From Deroplatys truncata (taxonomy: Eukaryota > Arthropoda > Insecta > Mantodea > Mantidae): a stretch of DNA of 64,000 nt. The stretch is from positions 666,140,618 to 666,204,617 of the forward strand of contig CM060990.1 in the NCBI GenBank assembly GCA_030765065.1. The letters are read 5' to 3'. A program made the translations under genes and the position numbers. A model generated the notes under the pieces. The model saw only the letters and a program-made list of their open reading frames with translations, was not told the DNA's origin and made no database searches. This document shows positions 10,770 through 22,696 of this stretch, piece after piece; position 1 is the first letter of the stretch; the number at the start of each line of letters is the position of its first letter.

Positions 10770-11842
10770 AAATATAGAAGCCCTCACTTACACCACATAA
10801 ATAACAACTGTCAACTTGCTGCACTGTAAAATCTATCACAGAGAAAGGACGGCTTTCTCTGAACCGGCACCAACAGTTTTAGTTTGCTGAAAACCTGGCT
10901 TTTATTGGCTAAGTGGTTGTATTAGACACCAATTTTCATTAAGAGAAAGTAATTGCAAAGCAAGTTTAGGATGAACATTTTTGGGTATTTGGGACTACTG
11001 GCGAGAGAAATAAGTTTTCAGTTTGCATAAATTTTGACGCCAGAGGTAAAAACTACTTAACATAAGAACTGTTCCAAATAACCTTGTGTTCCTGAAATAA
11101 CAAACAGCCGGCGGGGATATTTGTTTTCTGGAGTTCTATTTATAATTCTTTGCCATTGGGCTGTCCAGGTGCGTTCTGTGTGTGTTTTTATTGAAACACA
11201 GCCAGTACCAAACTTCCCCGAAAGGAAAATAATTTAGATATGAATAATCAAACAGGCTTTATAGAGAGGACCTTGAAACCTAATGGACATTGTATCATCT
11301 TACATCGTAAGAACCAGGTAATTCAGTTTGTAGTGTACTTATGTCGTTTTATAAAGTACATTTTAATGTACTGACTTTACTTCTTTATCTGTGCAATTCA
11401 GGTTCATTTAACTAAAATTAATTTAACAACAGCTACGTACAGTAAATACAAAGGCATAACAACACACCTGATATTCCTGCAGGTTCATCAGCAATATTGT
11501 ATAGTTAACTAAAATTTTTCAAATTTCAAGCTTCCTAGTTCAGTAATCCCAAATCTGCGGCCCTCGGATAACTTAGAATAAAATAAATCTGTTGTGTAAC
11601 ATTCACACGATTTTCTCTACCCTCCTGTTTCTACTTAATTCTGAGATAAACCCTTGTAGAAATAGCTACCTTACACGAAATCGTTATAGATATAAAGGAA
11701 AAAGGCGATAGTCAAACGTTTAAGAACTGGACGCTACATGCTGGCCTTAAAATTCCATACTTCTTGCATGAAATCGCGAGGAACAACTGAATATCTAGAA
11801 AGCTTTGAAAGAATAACACAGTATTGAACATTTCGAATCATA
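10770..11842. other. AT-rich stretch without recognised genes
   Basis: I see no coding, RNA or repeat signature here. Confidence 0.4.
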
Positions 11843-11995
11843 GACTGGCCCCGTGGCTCAGTCGGTAGAGCCACCCCCTGCTGTGCGAGGGGTCCAGGGT
11901 TCGATTTCCTGGAAATTTCTCTGTAGACAAGGTTACTCCCTATCCTCTCCAGAGCCTGGAAGTATGAATGAGAGTGTGAATGTGTGTATTATCTA
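11843..11995 (+). mobile_element. tRNA-like SINE
   Basis: The tRNA-like head has an A-box region 'gtggctcagtcggtagagcc' and a B box 'gggttcgatttcc' near 11897, followed by ~80 bp of non-tRNA body. It lacks a paired acceptor stem, so it is read as a SINE head and not a working tRNA gene. Confidence 0.6.
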
Positions 11996-12054
11996 ATGAT
12001 TAAAAACCAAAAGTGCAAGAAACCCAACGACAAGAGTTACACGAGTTAACACCA

Positions 12055-13035
12055 TTGCCAATATCAATATCAATTTATTGTCATGAAACAGTTATATAAC
12101 TGCAATAGACATTGTCAGTATATACAACAATACAAATCATAATACAACATAAACCACACCTTGTGCAACTTTTACAGCAAATAAGTAACCATTAAATATC
12201 AATATCAGATGCATTAAAATCAATAAATTCATTAATAGAGTAAAATGGATTATCCACAAGCCAAGAATGCAATCGCTTACAAAATATTTTATAAGGCAAA
12301 TCTTTTACAGCTTGAGGTAGCTTATTAAAAAGTTTAATGCCAATATAGGAGTAACTTTGAGAAGTTTTCTTAAGTCTATGCTGAGGAATATCAACCATTT
12401 GACCATTACGGATATTATAATTATGAATATTGGATTTCGTGTCATACATATGTTGATTCTGTTTCCTAAAACCCAATACAGTATAAATATACAAATTTAT
12501 AACAGTCAAAAGATTATATATTTTAAAATAGGGTTTACAATGTGTTCTAGTAGTTATCTTAGCCATAATTCTTATAGCTTTCTTTTGCACAAGTAACACA
12601 TCTTGGATATATGAGCTATTACCCCAAAGTAAAATACCATAATTAATAATAATGTGAAAGTATGAAAAATATGAGACACGTATATACTCTAAGGGTACAC
12701 AATTGCTAAGTTCCTCATCAAGAATAAAACCCTTGACAACTTTCTGCATAAAAATGTAATATGTGACTCCCAGGTTAAAAATCTATCAATAAAAATGCCT
12801 AAAAATTTTACATCAGTACAAAGCTTTTGGACAACAACATTATTTAAAGTAAAAAATATATGTTTAGTTTTAAAGTCATTAAGTAAAAAATTATTTGCTT
12901 GAAACCATTGTGATGTATACATTATATTATTTTGAACCTCACTTTCAAGATACTGTATATTTGCATTATTATGAATATAGGCAATAAGTTCCAAAGGAAA
13001 GGCCACCGATAAGACCAATGTTGTTAAAGGTCAGG
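12055..13035 (-). pseudogene. 5'-truncated non-LTR retrotransposon, RT C-terminus
   Basis: Two minus-strand frames carry reverse-transcriptase sequence. The upstream one (12689-13018) has NNFLLNDFKTKHIFF and KFLGIFIDRFLTWESHITFL. The downstream one (12192-12749) has YGILLWGNSSYIQ, VQKKAIRIMAK and IKLFNKLPQAVKDL. This is the order after the palm domain in Jockey/CR1-like elements. They overlap in different frames near 12689-12749, so a frameshift separates them. The catalytic YADD palm, endonuclease and ORF1 are missing. The 3' end carries short 'tgatat' repeats (near 12058-12075) in place of a long poly(A), as CR1-like elements often do. Confidence 0.8.
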
Positions 13036-13219
13036 TATAAATGGAACTAAAAAAATTAGAACCAATTAATAATAATAAATATCTCGGAAATGGCTTATGC
13101 AACAAAACAGTGATTTTAAATAAATTCTGTGTTTTAGATCTACATATTTTGTGTAGTACGTTTTCACCTATGGATTAACACATACCAGTTATACAAGATT
13201 ATACAAAATTCCTTCCGAA

Positions 13220-13610
13220 TGAAGAGGACTTCACAGGAAATTAAATATATAAATTTGATTTATCACGTAAATATCTTGAATATATAGTATTTTAATTAAA
13301 TTCCTTTGAGCCATATATTAAAAAAAATAGAAAATTTCGAAAAATCTACCATGTAAAGTATAGATTGGGAAGGGGGGATTTTCTTCAAAATCTTCATGTC
13401 ACATCTTTGGAAGGTACTGAACTTAAAGTTTGGTGTTTTACTGAGTTTCGTTTTTGAGTTATGCTATTCACAGTCACACAAAACAATTTTTGTTTATTTG
13501 TTTGTTCAGAGAGTCTCCAAAAGTGTATTTCCGTGAAGTTCTTGGTATCGAATTTTTGGGTGGAATGCAATACTTCCCCTAGTTACTATAGGTATGCAGT
13601 ATAGATAGTA
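13220..13610 (-). repeat. Dispersed repeat R1, full-length copy
   Basis: One end carries the complement of 'gcattccacccaaaaattcg' near 13550-13570, identical to the copy at 60765. The middle carries 'gtttcgtttttgagttat' and 'gggggattttcttcaaaatc'. No coding potential is apparent. Confidence 0.65.
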
Positions 13611-14267
13611 AAAATAAATTTGTGATCGAGAAATAGAGAAATTAATAGTATTAATTACAATATAAACAAAAAAGCATACCGGAAATATATATTTTCCGGC
13701 ATTGTTAATGCTCAAATCAGTTGAAATTACATTTGGAATTTATACTAATTTTTATCACATACTAATAATTCATGCTTGGAAAATAACGGGTCGTCAACTA
13801 AAATTATCATCGCAAATATCTCTGAAACAAAAGTAAGAATTGGAAAACAACTTTTACTGTCATGAAGGTAGAGAAGCGGCTCATTAAGTCAATAAAATAC
13901 ATAAGCCAATATGGTTTTCAACATAAAATTATGTTTCTAAAGGGAAGCCTCATATAATTTTATACGGATTTGATAACTTGGAAAATGACATGTCGTTTGT
14001 TGCTACTAAATGGGCCAATTACATACCGAGAAATTGTAACGTGAAGTTGGTGCTTGAGATGCAATGAAACCCACGTCTGTTGCACATTTTGAAGTTCAAC
14101 CGCGTCGTTGAGTCTCAAAGCACGAATTTTACGTTGCAGTTAATCGCGAGGTTATTGACGTATTACAACGCAACAACAGCTATTCTCAGTGTTATTTTTG
14201 TATTTTAAACTGTGCTGGAAATAGCACAGTATTTGCATTTACAAAAAAAGGAAAATAAATAAACGTT
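13611..14267. other. AT-rich spacer
   Basis: I see nothing assignable. Confidence 0.4.
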
Positions 14268-14269
14268 TA

Positions 14270-14665
14270 CTGTGTTTGACTCAGGAGTTTAGCTATGACC
14301 TTGTGGTTGACGTAAGCGAACTCCAGCGCTGTATTGTTCTTCCCTCTCGCTCTATTGTTTTACAGTTCCAAAGGTACTTATCCTTTCTTTCCGGTAACAA
14401 TAAATATTACGTGAGGTAGCATCAGTAATACATTATATTACCGCACCAAATAAAACAATTATGATCATACTTATAATAAGTATACCTGTAAAACTTCCAT
14501 ACATGTAAAACAATATAATTATGACCATACACGTGTATAACTGCACTTGTCAACAATACTTCTGAACTACTGGTGTTACACTATTTGCATCGTAGGCAAG
14601 AAGCTCTCTAGTCCACTGCACGCTGGTAGATCAAGGACAAAACCATTTTCCTGAGTCAACCACTG
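14270..14665. mobile_element. Family X MITE (copy B), intact ends
   Basis: The left end 'ctgtgtttgactcaggag' and the right-end complement '..tgactcagga' are flanked by TA (14268-14269 and 14666-14667). The 396-bp body consists only of the outer parts of the 1.87-kb copy at 56059-57927 and has no open frame. It is a deletion derivative that would depend on transposase from elsewhere. Confidence 0.8.
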
Positions 14666-17519
14666 TACCCCTTTAGTTGTTTTCCAAGCGTCAACTTCAC
14701 GTTACAATTTCTAGGGATGATGGAAAAAAAGAAAGAAAGAAACGCCAGTCTTAATGTTATCAATTTCGTCAAAAATAATAAAGGGTCTTTCCATTTAAAT
14801 ACACATTTACTTACATTTTTGAATGACCTATGTATAGTGCCTACTTTAATCAGCCTCTTTCCGCTTCATGTCTTTCAAAATGGTTTTTCAACTCCTATTT
14901 TGGTTTTGGAGATATTTAAAGTGGAGGTTTTAGGTGACTCTGCCTATTTAGAATAAATCTGTAAATTTCCTTGCCTTTCTTTTCTATAGGTGATTTAATG
15001 AAGAGGTACATCTACATAATTTTCAAATTGAATTTTGGTGGTCAAAGTAATCATTAAATTAAGTCAAAAACATGATTTTCAGTGTCAGTCTTAATTAGTC
15101 TATTCCTTTGATAACAGAATATGATTCAAAACAAACAGTTAGCCGCCAAAGGGACGACAGTAACTGTATTTCTGTGAATTTTAATTTTTTCTGTAATTTT
15201 ATAGCTCGTTAATGTGATAGAAGTAAATTTATTAATTCAAATACATATTTAAAACCCCCATACAGTGCTGCACTTTGGATTTAAAGATCATTTTACTGAA
15301 GGTTTTAGACTTACGATTATTTTTAAATATTTTAAATTGCGTTCCTGTTTCAAAAACATCTTCTGTAATTTTGATTAAAATTGCTGACTCTAATATTGTA
15401 AATTGTGAAACCAGCGCAGTTCTTCTAAATTATTTTCAAGTGTCAGTGTTTCTAAGGGGAAAGCATCAAGGTAAATGCGAAATTCTCCACGTCGACCCAG
15501 CTGAGAAATTTTGTAAACATAAGTCTTGCATGCAGGCGACGAAATGTGAAATATGTTCCAGCAGAAAACAGAACAGAAACCCTTCTTTACCGGCACTTTG
15601 CTTTCATTGATCACACTGTCGTTTGCATAACCAGGCGGAGAAGAAAATCCCCAGAGGTTAATATATTTTAGTGGTAGTCGGATTTCTGCACCGACGGAAA
15701 CTGCAGACAAGCGATTCTCAGCGGTATACTTGGTTGCAGATGTGATAGGCGCCGACACAAAGCAAGCCGAGTAGATCATTTTGCTTCCTTCATCGCTTGA
15801 CTTTTGATTATGTAAAATAATAATGAAATCGGTTCATGTTGTTCGAAAGTATCCCATAGTTCATTAATATTTGGGTGCCGTATGATTATTTCTTTATTTC
15901 TAGGCTGGTCCAAGGAAATGGATGGTTTACAGTAGAACTAAATCTTTTAAAGATGCCTATTTAAGTTTCCATATCATAACCCTGCTCTCAGTTTCTCAAG
16001 TTTATAAAAGTATGAAAAATAAAAATTTTAACACGTGTTTATTAATTATATTCCAACATTTTAACACTAACATTAAAACCATTGCAGGAAACATTAATGG
16101 AATGCTAAACTGAATTTGATTGTGTATTATGTACCAAATAAAATATGTTTACATTAAAAGGAGTTGCTAATATACCCATGTATCGACTAGACTATACATT
16201 TTGATATGGTATATAAGACAAAATCTCTGGTGTGTATTAAAAGAAACTGAAATTCAGAAACATGTAATACAGGCTATCAAAAGCTTATAGGTACATTTGT
16301 ATGAAATTTTTAATAAACTTTCCACATAAAACTCATATTCATAGAAACCAAATACCCACAAGTTTGTTCTCTTTCTTCAGTTTTATTTAATTTGTACATT
16401 ATGGACATTATTATATTAAAATAGTTATATGGTGATGATCAGACAGTAGAAGCCAGCGCAGTAGGTGATTTAAGCAAAAGTATTTTTAGTTTAAAAGGTC
16501 ATATTAACAGTATGCGTTTCAAATAAAATTGCAAAATTATAAAATACGAGCATTTAAGGAAAAAAATAAATAAGATTGTACCAATAAAGCCAATAAACCA
16601 ATATAATAAATTTTGCATTTTAATTACCTAGGTTAAGACATGCCATCTCATTATATCAATGATATACAGAGAATAGCGAAATTTCAAAGTACGTATGGTA
16701 AAATAAACTAAATGTAAAATAAAAATTCAATAAAATAAATGTATTTAAACCTTATAAAACATTAACAAAGAAGAAAGATTTAGAATTGTAGCAGCATTAA
16801 TGCACATTTTAATTTAGATTAATGAGGAACGCTTTGGAAGCCACAAAATTATTCGAAAAAATGAAACAAGACTGCTTTATTAATGTACAACTCTACTTAG
16901 CTGAAATAGTTAAATGCAAATTTGAAACTGGTTGCTTCTTTGTACTTGTGTCTTTTTCGCCTAATTTCATTCAGTGCTTATCTTAAAGGAACAAGTTACA
17001 TGGAGGAAGACAGATTAAGAAATTAAGGTACTCTCAATAGCTGCTAAATCTTTCTAACGTTCATGTGCGCCACACAACTTAAAAATTACACACGAGAGTC
17101 AAGAATTTCAGGAAAGTCACGAATTTGTCACGAATGTGTGTGTGATTAAGAATGCGTGCTCTTTTCTTAACTTAAGCTCCAACCATTTATCAGTACCCCT
17201 ACCAACTTCTTTCTGGCGCGGTCCAATCTTAAAATCCTACGTATGCGTCTATTACCTTGTTGCTAAGCCGTACCTTTCACTTTCCTAATTTAGAGAACTG
17301 CTGCCCACGTGACTTCACAAACGTACTGAACTCATCTCTCACTGCATCCCAGGAACCTTCGTACTAATGTATTTCCTTAAATAACTTGCTAATGACCTTT
17401 ATGTCCGCACAAATCTTTTAGTTCAGGCTTATTACGTTATACATTGATTTAGTATACGGAAATTATTTACTGCAATTATTTAATTTATAATTTCTTTATT
17501 TAGTTATTTATATCTTCCC

Positions 17520-17660
17520 GTCAATATTTACGGTTTTAACTCGGACCGGTGTTTACCTGTCAGTGACCCTTGGTCACTGCTGTTTACATTTTTTATAGTT
17601 AAAATGATTTGAGTGTAGGCCAACTGCTTAATAATTCGTATGCCTGCTTATGAAGTTAGG
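17520..17660 (+). repeat. Dispersed repeat R2, copy 1
   Basis: It matches 29110-29260 in order: 'accggtgtttacctgtcagtg', 'ctgctgtttacattttttatag' and 'aactgcttaa..tatgcctgctta'. The element class is unknown. Confidence 0.45.
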
Positions 17661-18069
17661 AGCATACAGACCACCTTTGTGCTGGTCGTAGAAGTAGGGA
17701 AGGGGTTCCTTTATTCGTAAGCATTTTAATGTTCAACTACTGTAATGCGCAAAATACAGGTATACATTCACGGATAACATAAATCACACGTATCAAGTAA
17801 AGAAATAGTTTAATTACATCATATTTCTGCATACTTTACACACCGCTGTTGTTATTAGCTGCGACCATTTAAAAGTAGTTCCACATTTTTCTCACACTTT
17901 ATTTAACTTCACTGCTCTACGTAATCTGGCACAATGAATCACACAACGTGTTTAATGAAACTGGTTGTACGGTACACAATGTGGGCTGCTCTTATGCCCA
18001 GGGTGTGTTTATGTAACCATAAAATAACTGAATGATTGAAAACCGCTCATTTACAACTTATTTAGTGTT

Positions 18070-18220
18070 ACAGGTTACAGGAGCACCTTTCCCCAATTCT
18101 CACTGTTTTGTGTGTTTAAATTTAGAGCCAATGGAATGTTATTTTGATTCACCTACAGGAAGCGTACCCATTGGCAGGGATCAAGAATCATAAATTCAGC
18201 AGTACTTTGGTGACACAGAC
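18070..18220 (+). repeat. Dispersed repeat R3, copy 1
   Basis: It shares 'atggaatgtt', 'cacctacaggaa', 'atcaagaatcataaattcag' and 'cactttgg'-like words in order with 57945-58065. The class is unknown. Confidence 0.4.
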
Positions 18221-18569
18221 TAGGAAATCATGTCTAGCCTCATTCACATCTTTCCCTCCCTGCTTCCCTTAGGAGAAGCTCAAGAATTACCAGTAATGGT
18301 GTCAGGGACAGAAATGTGCAATTTATCGAAAAAGTATTTAAATACGATTTATTTAAAAATATTAGTCATTTTTCAATACCATCGAGTATAGAGACTATTG
18401 GAGTCCTATTTGAAGTAAACAAAGAACCAGCTGATTTTTAATAAACACATATACATTGAACTGTGTTGAATCAGACAGCCATCTTACTCCTCACTCTTGG
18501 CGTCCAATTAGGTGTCATAGGACACAAAGGTTTTCAGATATTCTTGTTCTGTAACTATTTTTACTTTTT

Positions 18570-18970
18570 CTATCCTGCACCTGGTAGGGAGAGCTAGTAT
18601 AGCATTCCACCCAAACTTTTGATGTCGATGTTTCACCGTTTATATACATTTTGAGTCCACCTAGACCCCCAAAAAGGCATTTTAGAAAAATGAGTGTGCG
18701 TGCATATGCGCGCGCGCTCGTTTTTCTGTGAACACATAACTCAAAAACGAAACTGATAAGAACTAAACTTGGTATTTAAGTTCAGTATCTTCTAAAAATG
18801 TGACACGAAAATGTTTCAATAAAATTCTCCCTCAAAATACTCTTAACATAGAAAAATGTTTGTAATTTTTTAATTTATAAAGTGGCCCTAACGATTTTTA
18901 TTAAAATGCCATGTATTTAAGATATTTGCATGTCAAATAAAATGTATACTTCGAATTTTGAAATAAAATA
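18570..18970 (+). repeat. Dispersed repeat R1, plus-strand copy
   Basis: It runs from 'ggtagggagagctagtatag' with 'gcattccacccaaa' to 'caaataaaatgtatacttcg'. The same landmarks occur at 60740-61115, and inverted at 13220-13610. Confidence 0.65.
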
Positions 18971-19016
18971 AATATTTTGTTTGTTAACGACGCTGTCAAT
19001 TGCCAGGATCATATCA

Positions 19017-19182
19017 GCGCTGCCGGTGTGCCGGAATTTCGTCCCGCAGCAATTTTTATATGCTAGTAAATCTTCTAATATGGGCCTGTCACTTAAAAGC
19101 CATAGGTGTGCGCCGGGTTTGAAACCGTGACCTCGGGATCAGAAGGCCAGCGCCTAACCAACTAGCCACCCAGACCGATATT
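19017..19182 (-). mobile_element. Minus-strand tRNA-like SINE fragment
   Basis: The complement shows a tRNA-like head with B box 'ggtttcaaacccggcg', preceded by 'ctagttggttaggcgctggc'. Elements with this kind of head also occur at 25965 and 52735. Confidence 0.5.
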
Positions 19183-19189
19183 GAATTTT

Positions 19190-20270
19190 GAAGGAATAGC
19201 CTTTGAAGTTATCTTCTTCGGAAGAAATTGCATATAATTTTGTATAGATTGTAAACTATATGAAATAGAGAAAAACTGCTACCCCAAAAATCAAATCTCT
19301 TTAAAAAAAAAAAACAGATTATTTTTGTGGCATCAGCCACTACTTTGAATTTTTCAATACTTCGTCATTTTTAAAGTGCTGTCACTGTTCAGTTGTTTCT
19401 CGTGGTGTCGTGTAAAGAGTATGAAACTTCAAAGCCAACATAAAGCGACCCGTTTTTAAACATCTGACTGTAGATTCGTTTTCCCCTATCCATCTTGTGT
19501 CCACAACAAAATACGTGATGAAACTTATTTCTGCAAACGTTTATGTCGATTAACATGGAGTGAATAAAAATATTTTGCAAGAATAGTCCGTAGAAGCTTA
19601 TAAAAGTAAACGATAATAGGTATAAAAAGTCATGTGAACGCAGCTTTAATATTGTCACTACAAAGAGAAATAGAATACGCGGCAGATTGCATCCTCACTA
19701 CCGATTTGATTTGAAGCCTGACCATTTGCAAACCTCTTTTATCAGTAATAAAAACGTATGCTCTTAAAAGGGGAAACGAATCCTGCTTAGCCCTTATCAG
19801 AGATGAATAGCTTCAAAAGCATTCTTAATTTGAACAGCCTTCGGGCTATATTGAAAATAGATAGCCCTTATTCACTCCATAACAATGGGAGCATCTGTAT
19901 ACATATACAGCAACTCTCACCCTATTGTAATTTGTAGGAGGGCGGGTGCCTCTTTATGTACGCATGCACCCTATGAGCTCGCTGAAAAGATCCCCTCCTA
20001 TATCTTAATTCTTTACAAGCAACACACAATGGGTGGGGTGTTTAAGGTATTGAGTATTAACTGATAACTTGTTTTCTGGATGGGAAAGGGGTGGTTTATG
20101 CACATCACACAATGGAACTTTAAGGATAAGAGAAATGACCAGGACTACAAACACTTGCAATTAAAGCAGTGGAGTGGAAGACCAAGCTATAACTGTGTTA
20201 CAGTACGCGAAATACCGCAAAACGTACGGTACGATATTCGTAAAGTTATTGACCAGCATGGGGTAGGAAA
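19190..20270. other. Spacer without recognised genes
   Basis: Mostly AT-rich. I see no coding or RNA signature. Confidence 0.35.
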
Positions 20271-20271
20271 T

Positions 20272-21640
20272 CCGAGCGAGGTGGCGCCACGGTAAAGTGT
20301 GCGACTCAGGAGGTTCCGGGTTCGATCCCCGGCAAACGTCCACTATAGCCTATGGGTTTTTCGTGGTTTACCCGGGTCGGCAAGGGAATGCTAGAGTGAT
20401 TGCTTCTCTACCACGCTTTATTTCCTTTTCATTCCGTTTCCTCCTCATCTTTCACGTGTGATTCTAGGTCCTGACGTTACTAGAAGTACTAGTGTCTGAG
20501 CCCCTCCTGTCGGGAAGTTGTTCAGATTGGGTTGGACTCGGCGAGACAGTGGTTCACAATACCCATGGGAGATTGGGTACGTCTGGGCGGTGACGTCCAG
20601 GCGGGGTTGTGAGACGCCTCAAGGTCCTCCACTACTGCCCTGGACAGCCGCTAGACAGTGTACTGGATTCACTGTCGGCCCTACGGAGGTTTTTCGGTAG
20701 TCTTCCCCTTTGAGGGTTGACTCGGACAAGTGGCGTATCCACTTCCACTCTGTAACGGGGGGCCGGATTAAAATCTTCAGGTGCTGGCCCACAGGAAAGG
20801 TTCTTGGGGGAGAGAGAGTCACTCGGATGTCGCCCAGCTCCCAGAGTCACGTGGGGATAGAGTCCCCTGGTGTCTTGTATGCTTCTAGGTGCTCGTAGAG
20901 GGGGTTCCGACCTCTTCAACTGCCCTGGTTCGGGCGCTAGCTACCCCTAGCATTCGTGGTACTTATTAGAAGTATCTCGGGCCGAATGTCTGAGTCTCTC
21001 CTGTCGGGAGTTGTTCGGATTGGGTTGGACTCGCGGGGCACTGGCTCCCAATACCCATAGGAGATTGGATACGTCTGGTCGATGAACTCCACGCGAGGTT
21101 GTGAGCCACCTGAAGGTCCTCCGGCATCGCCCTAGATAGCCGTTAGACAGTGTGCTAGGTTCACTGTCGGCCCTATCGAGGTTTTTCGGTTATCTTCCTC
21201 TTTTTGGGTTAACGTACTAAATGGTGTATTCACGTTCGCCCCCGTAATGGGGCGGATTAAAATTTTCAGGTGCCGGTCCAGAGGAAAAGACCTCGGGGGT
21301 TCGGAGTGTCACTCGGGTGACGCCCTCCCCCACCAGCGGGTCTAATGGAGGCTTACTATGCTTCTGGGTTTCGTGGCGTATGACCGTGGACACCAGAGGG
21401 CTGCCTGATTGGTGGGTCGTTCATCGCCCTCTCTGAGCGGCTCCAGCTGTGAGACAGATCTGCGAGCTTCGAAATGTTAGGGTCTTCGGATGTCTCTTTG
21501 GCCTGTCTACCTACGGCCGTAGCCTCCTGTGGTTCCTTCATCTCATCCCTTACTCCTGGACGGTGGTAGCTGCAATAGATCTGTACAGGCCCCCTCCGTT
21601 GAATCACCTCACATATGTAACATATGTCCACTACTTCCCT
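20272..21640 (+). mobile_element. Long GC-rich SINE composite with tandem duplication
   Basis: A tRNA-like head (ccgagcgaggtggcgccacg, B box gggttcgatccccgg near 20320) is followed by the usual 'gtttttcgtggtttaccc' body. Then come two tandem copies of a GC-rich unit of ~496 bp. One starts at about 20493 (gtctgagcccctcctgtcgg), the other at about 20989 (gtctgagtctctcctgtcgg). Both contain 'ggttggactcg', 'cccat.ggagattgg', 'tgttgtgag'-like words and 'cggattaaaat.ttcaggtgc'. A SINE tail (21430-21625) ends it. No convincing protein frame spans the units. Confidence 0.65.
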
Positions 21641-22489
21641 TGATCGAATAATGTAGAGTATATGAGTAGGGGCAGCATTCAATATACTCATAGCACACAC
21701 GCTTCTACAGGATCATATTTTGTCATAATGTTATTAAACATGAGGAACACTGCTGGACGTTGTAGTTAGCATATTTAATTATATTTTGTCATTTTTGTTC
21801 CATATTAACAGGTTACAAACTACCATCATATGCATCCCACCCGAGGCATAGTGGAAGCATTGCTTTTGTTGTGTTGCCAAAATTGAGGACCCTAAGCCGC
21901 AAAGCGTAGCCGAGGGATGCCGAGCGACGACAAGGTGTAGCCTTAGGATCTGTGAGGCTAAACCCCAATGAACCTTTTATAGCAACATCTTCATCACAAA
22001 ATGTTGCCAGAAGCCGCTTTATACGAACGGCCGCTAAAAATGGAGGGTGGGTGGGTAATATGACTTCGTTCCGACAACAACTCCTGCATAAAAGAAACCC
22101 CCATGGCTTTCTGACACCTCTGGATGTCAAAACATTTCGGTTTCGTAATTATTTGCGCTGCGTTATGCTGCTACTTACATACCGTATCAGTGCCCCTTGA
22201 TTTACTGGATTAACCGTGTGAGAACTCTTTCAGATAACGCGGGAGTAAAACGCCCCTGAGGGTATGCTAGGTTGCATATGTTTCCGCCGACACTTAAACA
22301 CGCAACGGGTAATTAAAAGCCGCGCAAATCCCAACGCGTTTTTCAGCGAATCCTATTTAGCGTTGTTTTAAATATAGGTAACAAATATTTTGATGCAGCT
22401 ATATGCATCAATTATCGCGTAGAAAGCGCCAACCAACTGACCGGTTGAAGAAAAAGGAGATATAAGTAGAGGGAGTAGCGCTTTCACCC
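21641..22489. other. Moderately GC-rich non-repeat stretch upstream of a promoter
   Basis: Open frames on both strands (105 codons minus, 82 plus) have no recognisable motif. It does not resemble the SINEs or transposons nearby and leads directly into the heat-shock promoter at 22490. It may be host upstream sequence. Confidence 0.35.
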
Positions 22490-22525
22490 AGCGTAAACAC
22501 CAGAAGCGCTTTCAAGAGATAACCA

Positions 22526-22620
22526 GATCTTTCTGGAAGTTTCTTCTCTTGTTGCCGCGAACATTCCAGAAACTCCCGCTCTTGTATATAAGCTAGTGTG
22601 TTCGCGATTGAGTCAGCAAG
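22526..22620 (+). promoter_or_regulatory. Heat-shock promoter: two HSEs, TATA box and initiator
   Basis: Two perfect three-unit heat-shock elements are present: TTCtgGAAgtTTC (22531-22543) and GAAcaTTCcaGAA (22559-22571), each with a partial fourth unit. TATATAA follows at 22585-22591, and an arthropod-type initiator (TCAGCA, 22613-22618) lies ~28 bp downstream of it. This is the layout of hsp70- or hsp90-type promoters bound by heat-shock factor trimers. The predicted start is near 22615. No HSP coding sequence is present downstream in this window. Confidence 0.75.
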
Positions 22621-22690
22621 TGATAAAGTGAGGTGTTCTTGATGCAACAAACAGTCCTGGTTCTACCAGTGAGGTGATAGTTCACGTACA
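22615..22690 (+). other. Possible non-coding first exon of a stress gene
   Basis: The predicted transcript starts 'agcaagtgataaagtgagg', like insect hsp leaders, and meets a good splice donor at 22691 (aca|gtgagt). A non-coding first exon followed by an intron is known for insect hsp90 genes. The coding exons are not visible here, so the link is inference. A retrotransposon LTR that acquired HSEs, or a displaced promoter, are alternatives. Confidence 0.3.
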
Positions 22691-22696
22691 GTGAGT

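Larger units (their letters stand above)
14668..18569. other. Long AT-rich stretch without recognised genes
   Basis: Open frames of 60-130 codons occur by chance but show no family motif. Two moderately conserved repeats lie inside: 17520-17660 resembles 29110-29260, and 18070-18220 resembles 57945-58065 (see separate entries). Confidence 0.4.

Noticed and set aside
11843-11912. A functional tRNA gene
   Set aside because: The A and B boxes are good, but the acceptor stem does not pair and a non-tRNA body follows, as in SINEs.
15390-15779. A 129-codon minus-strand frame
   Set aside because: No recognisable domain, and one of several overlapping chance frames in AT-rich DNA.
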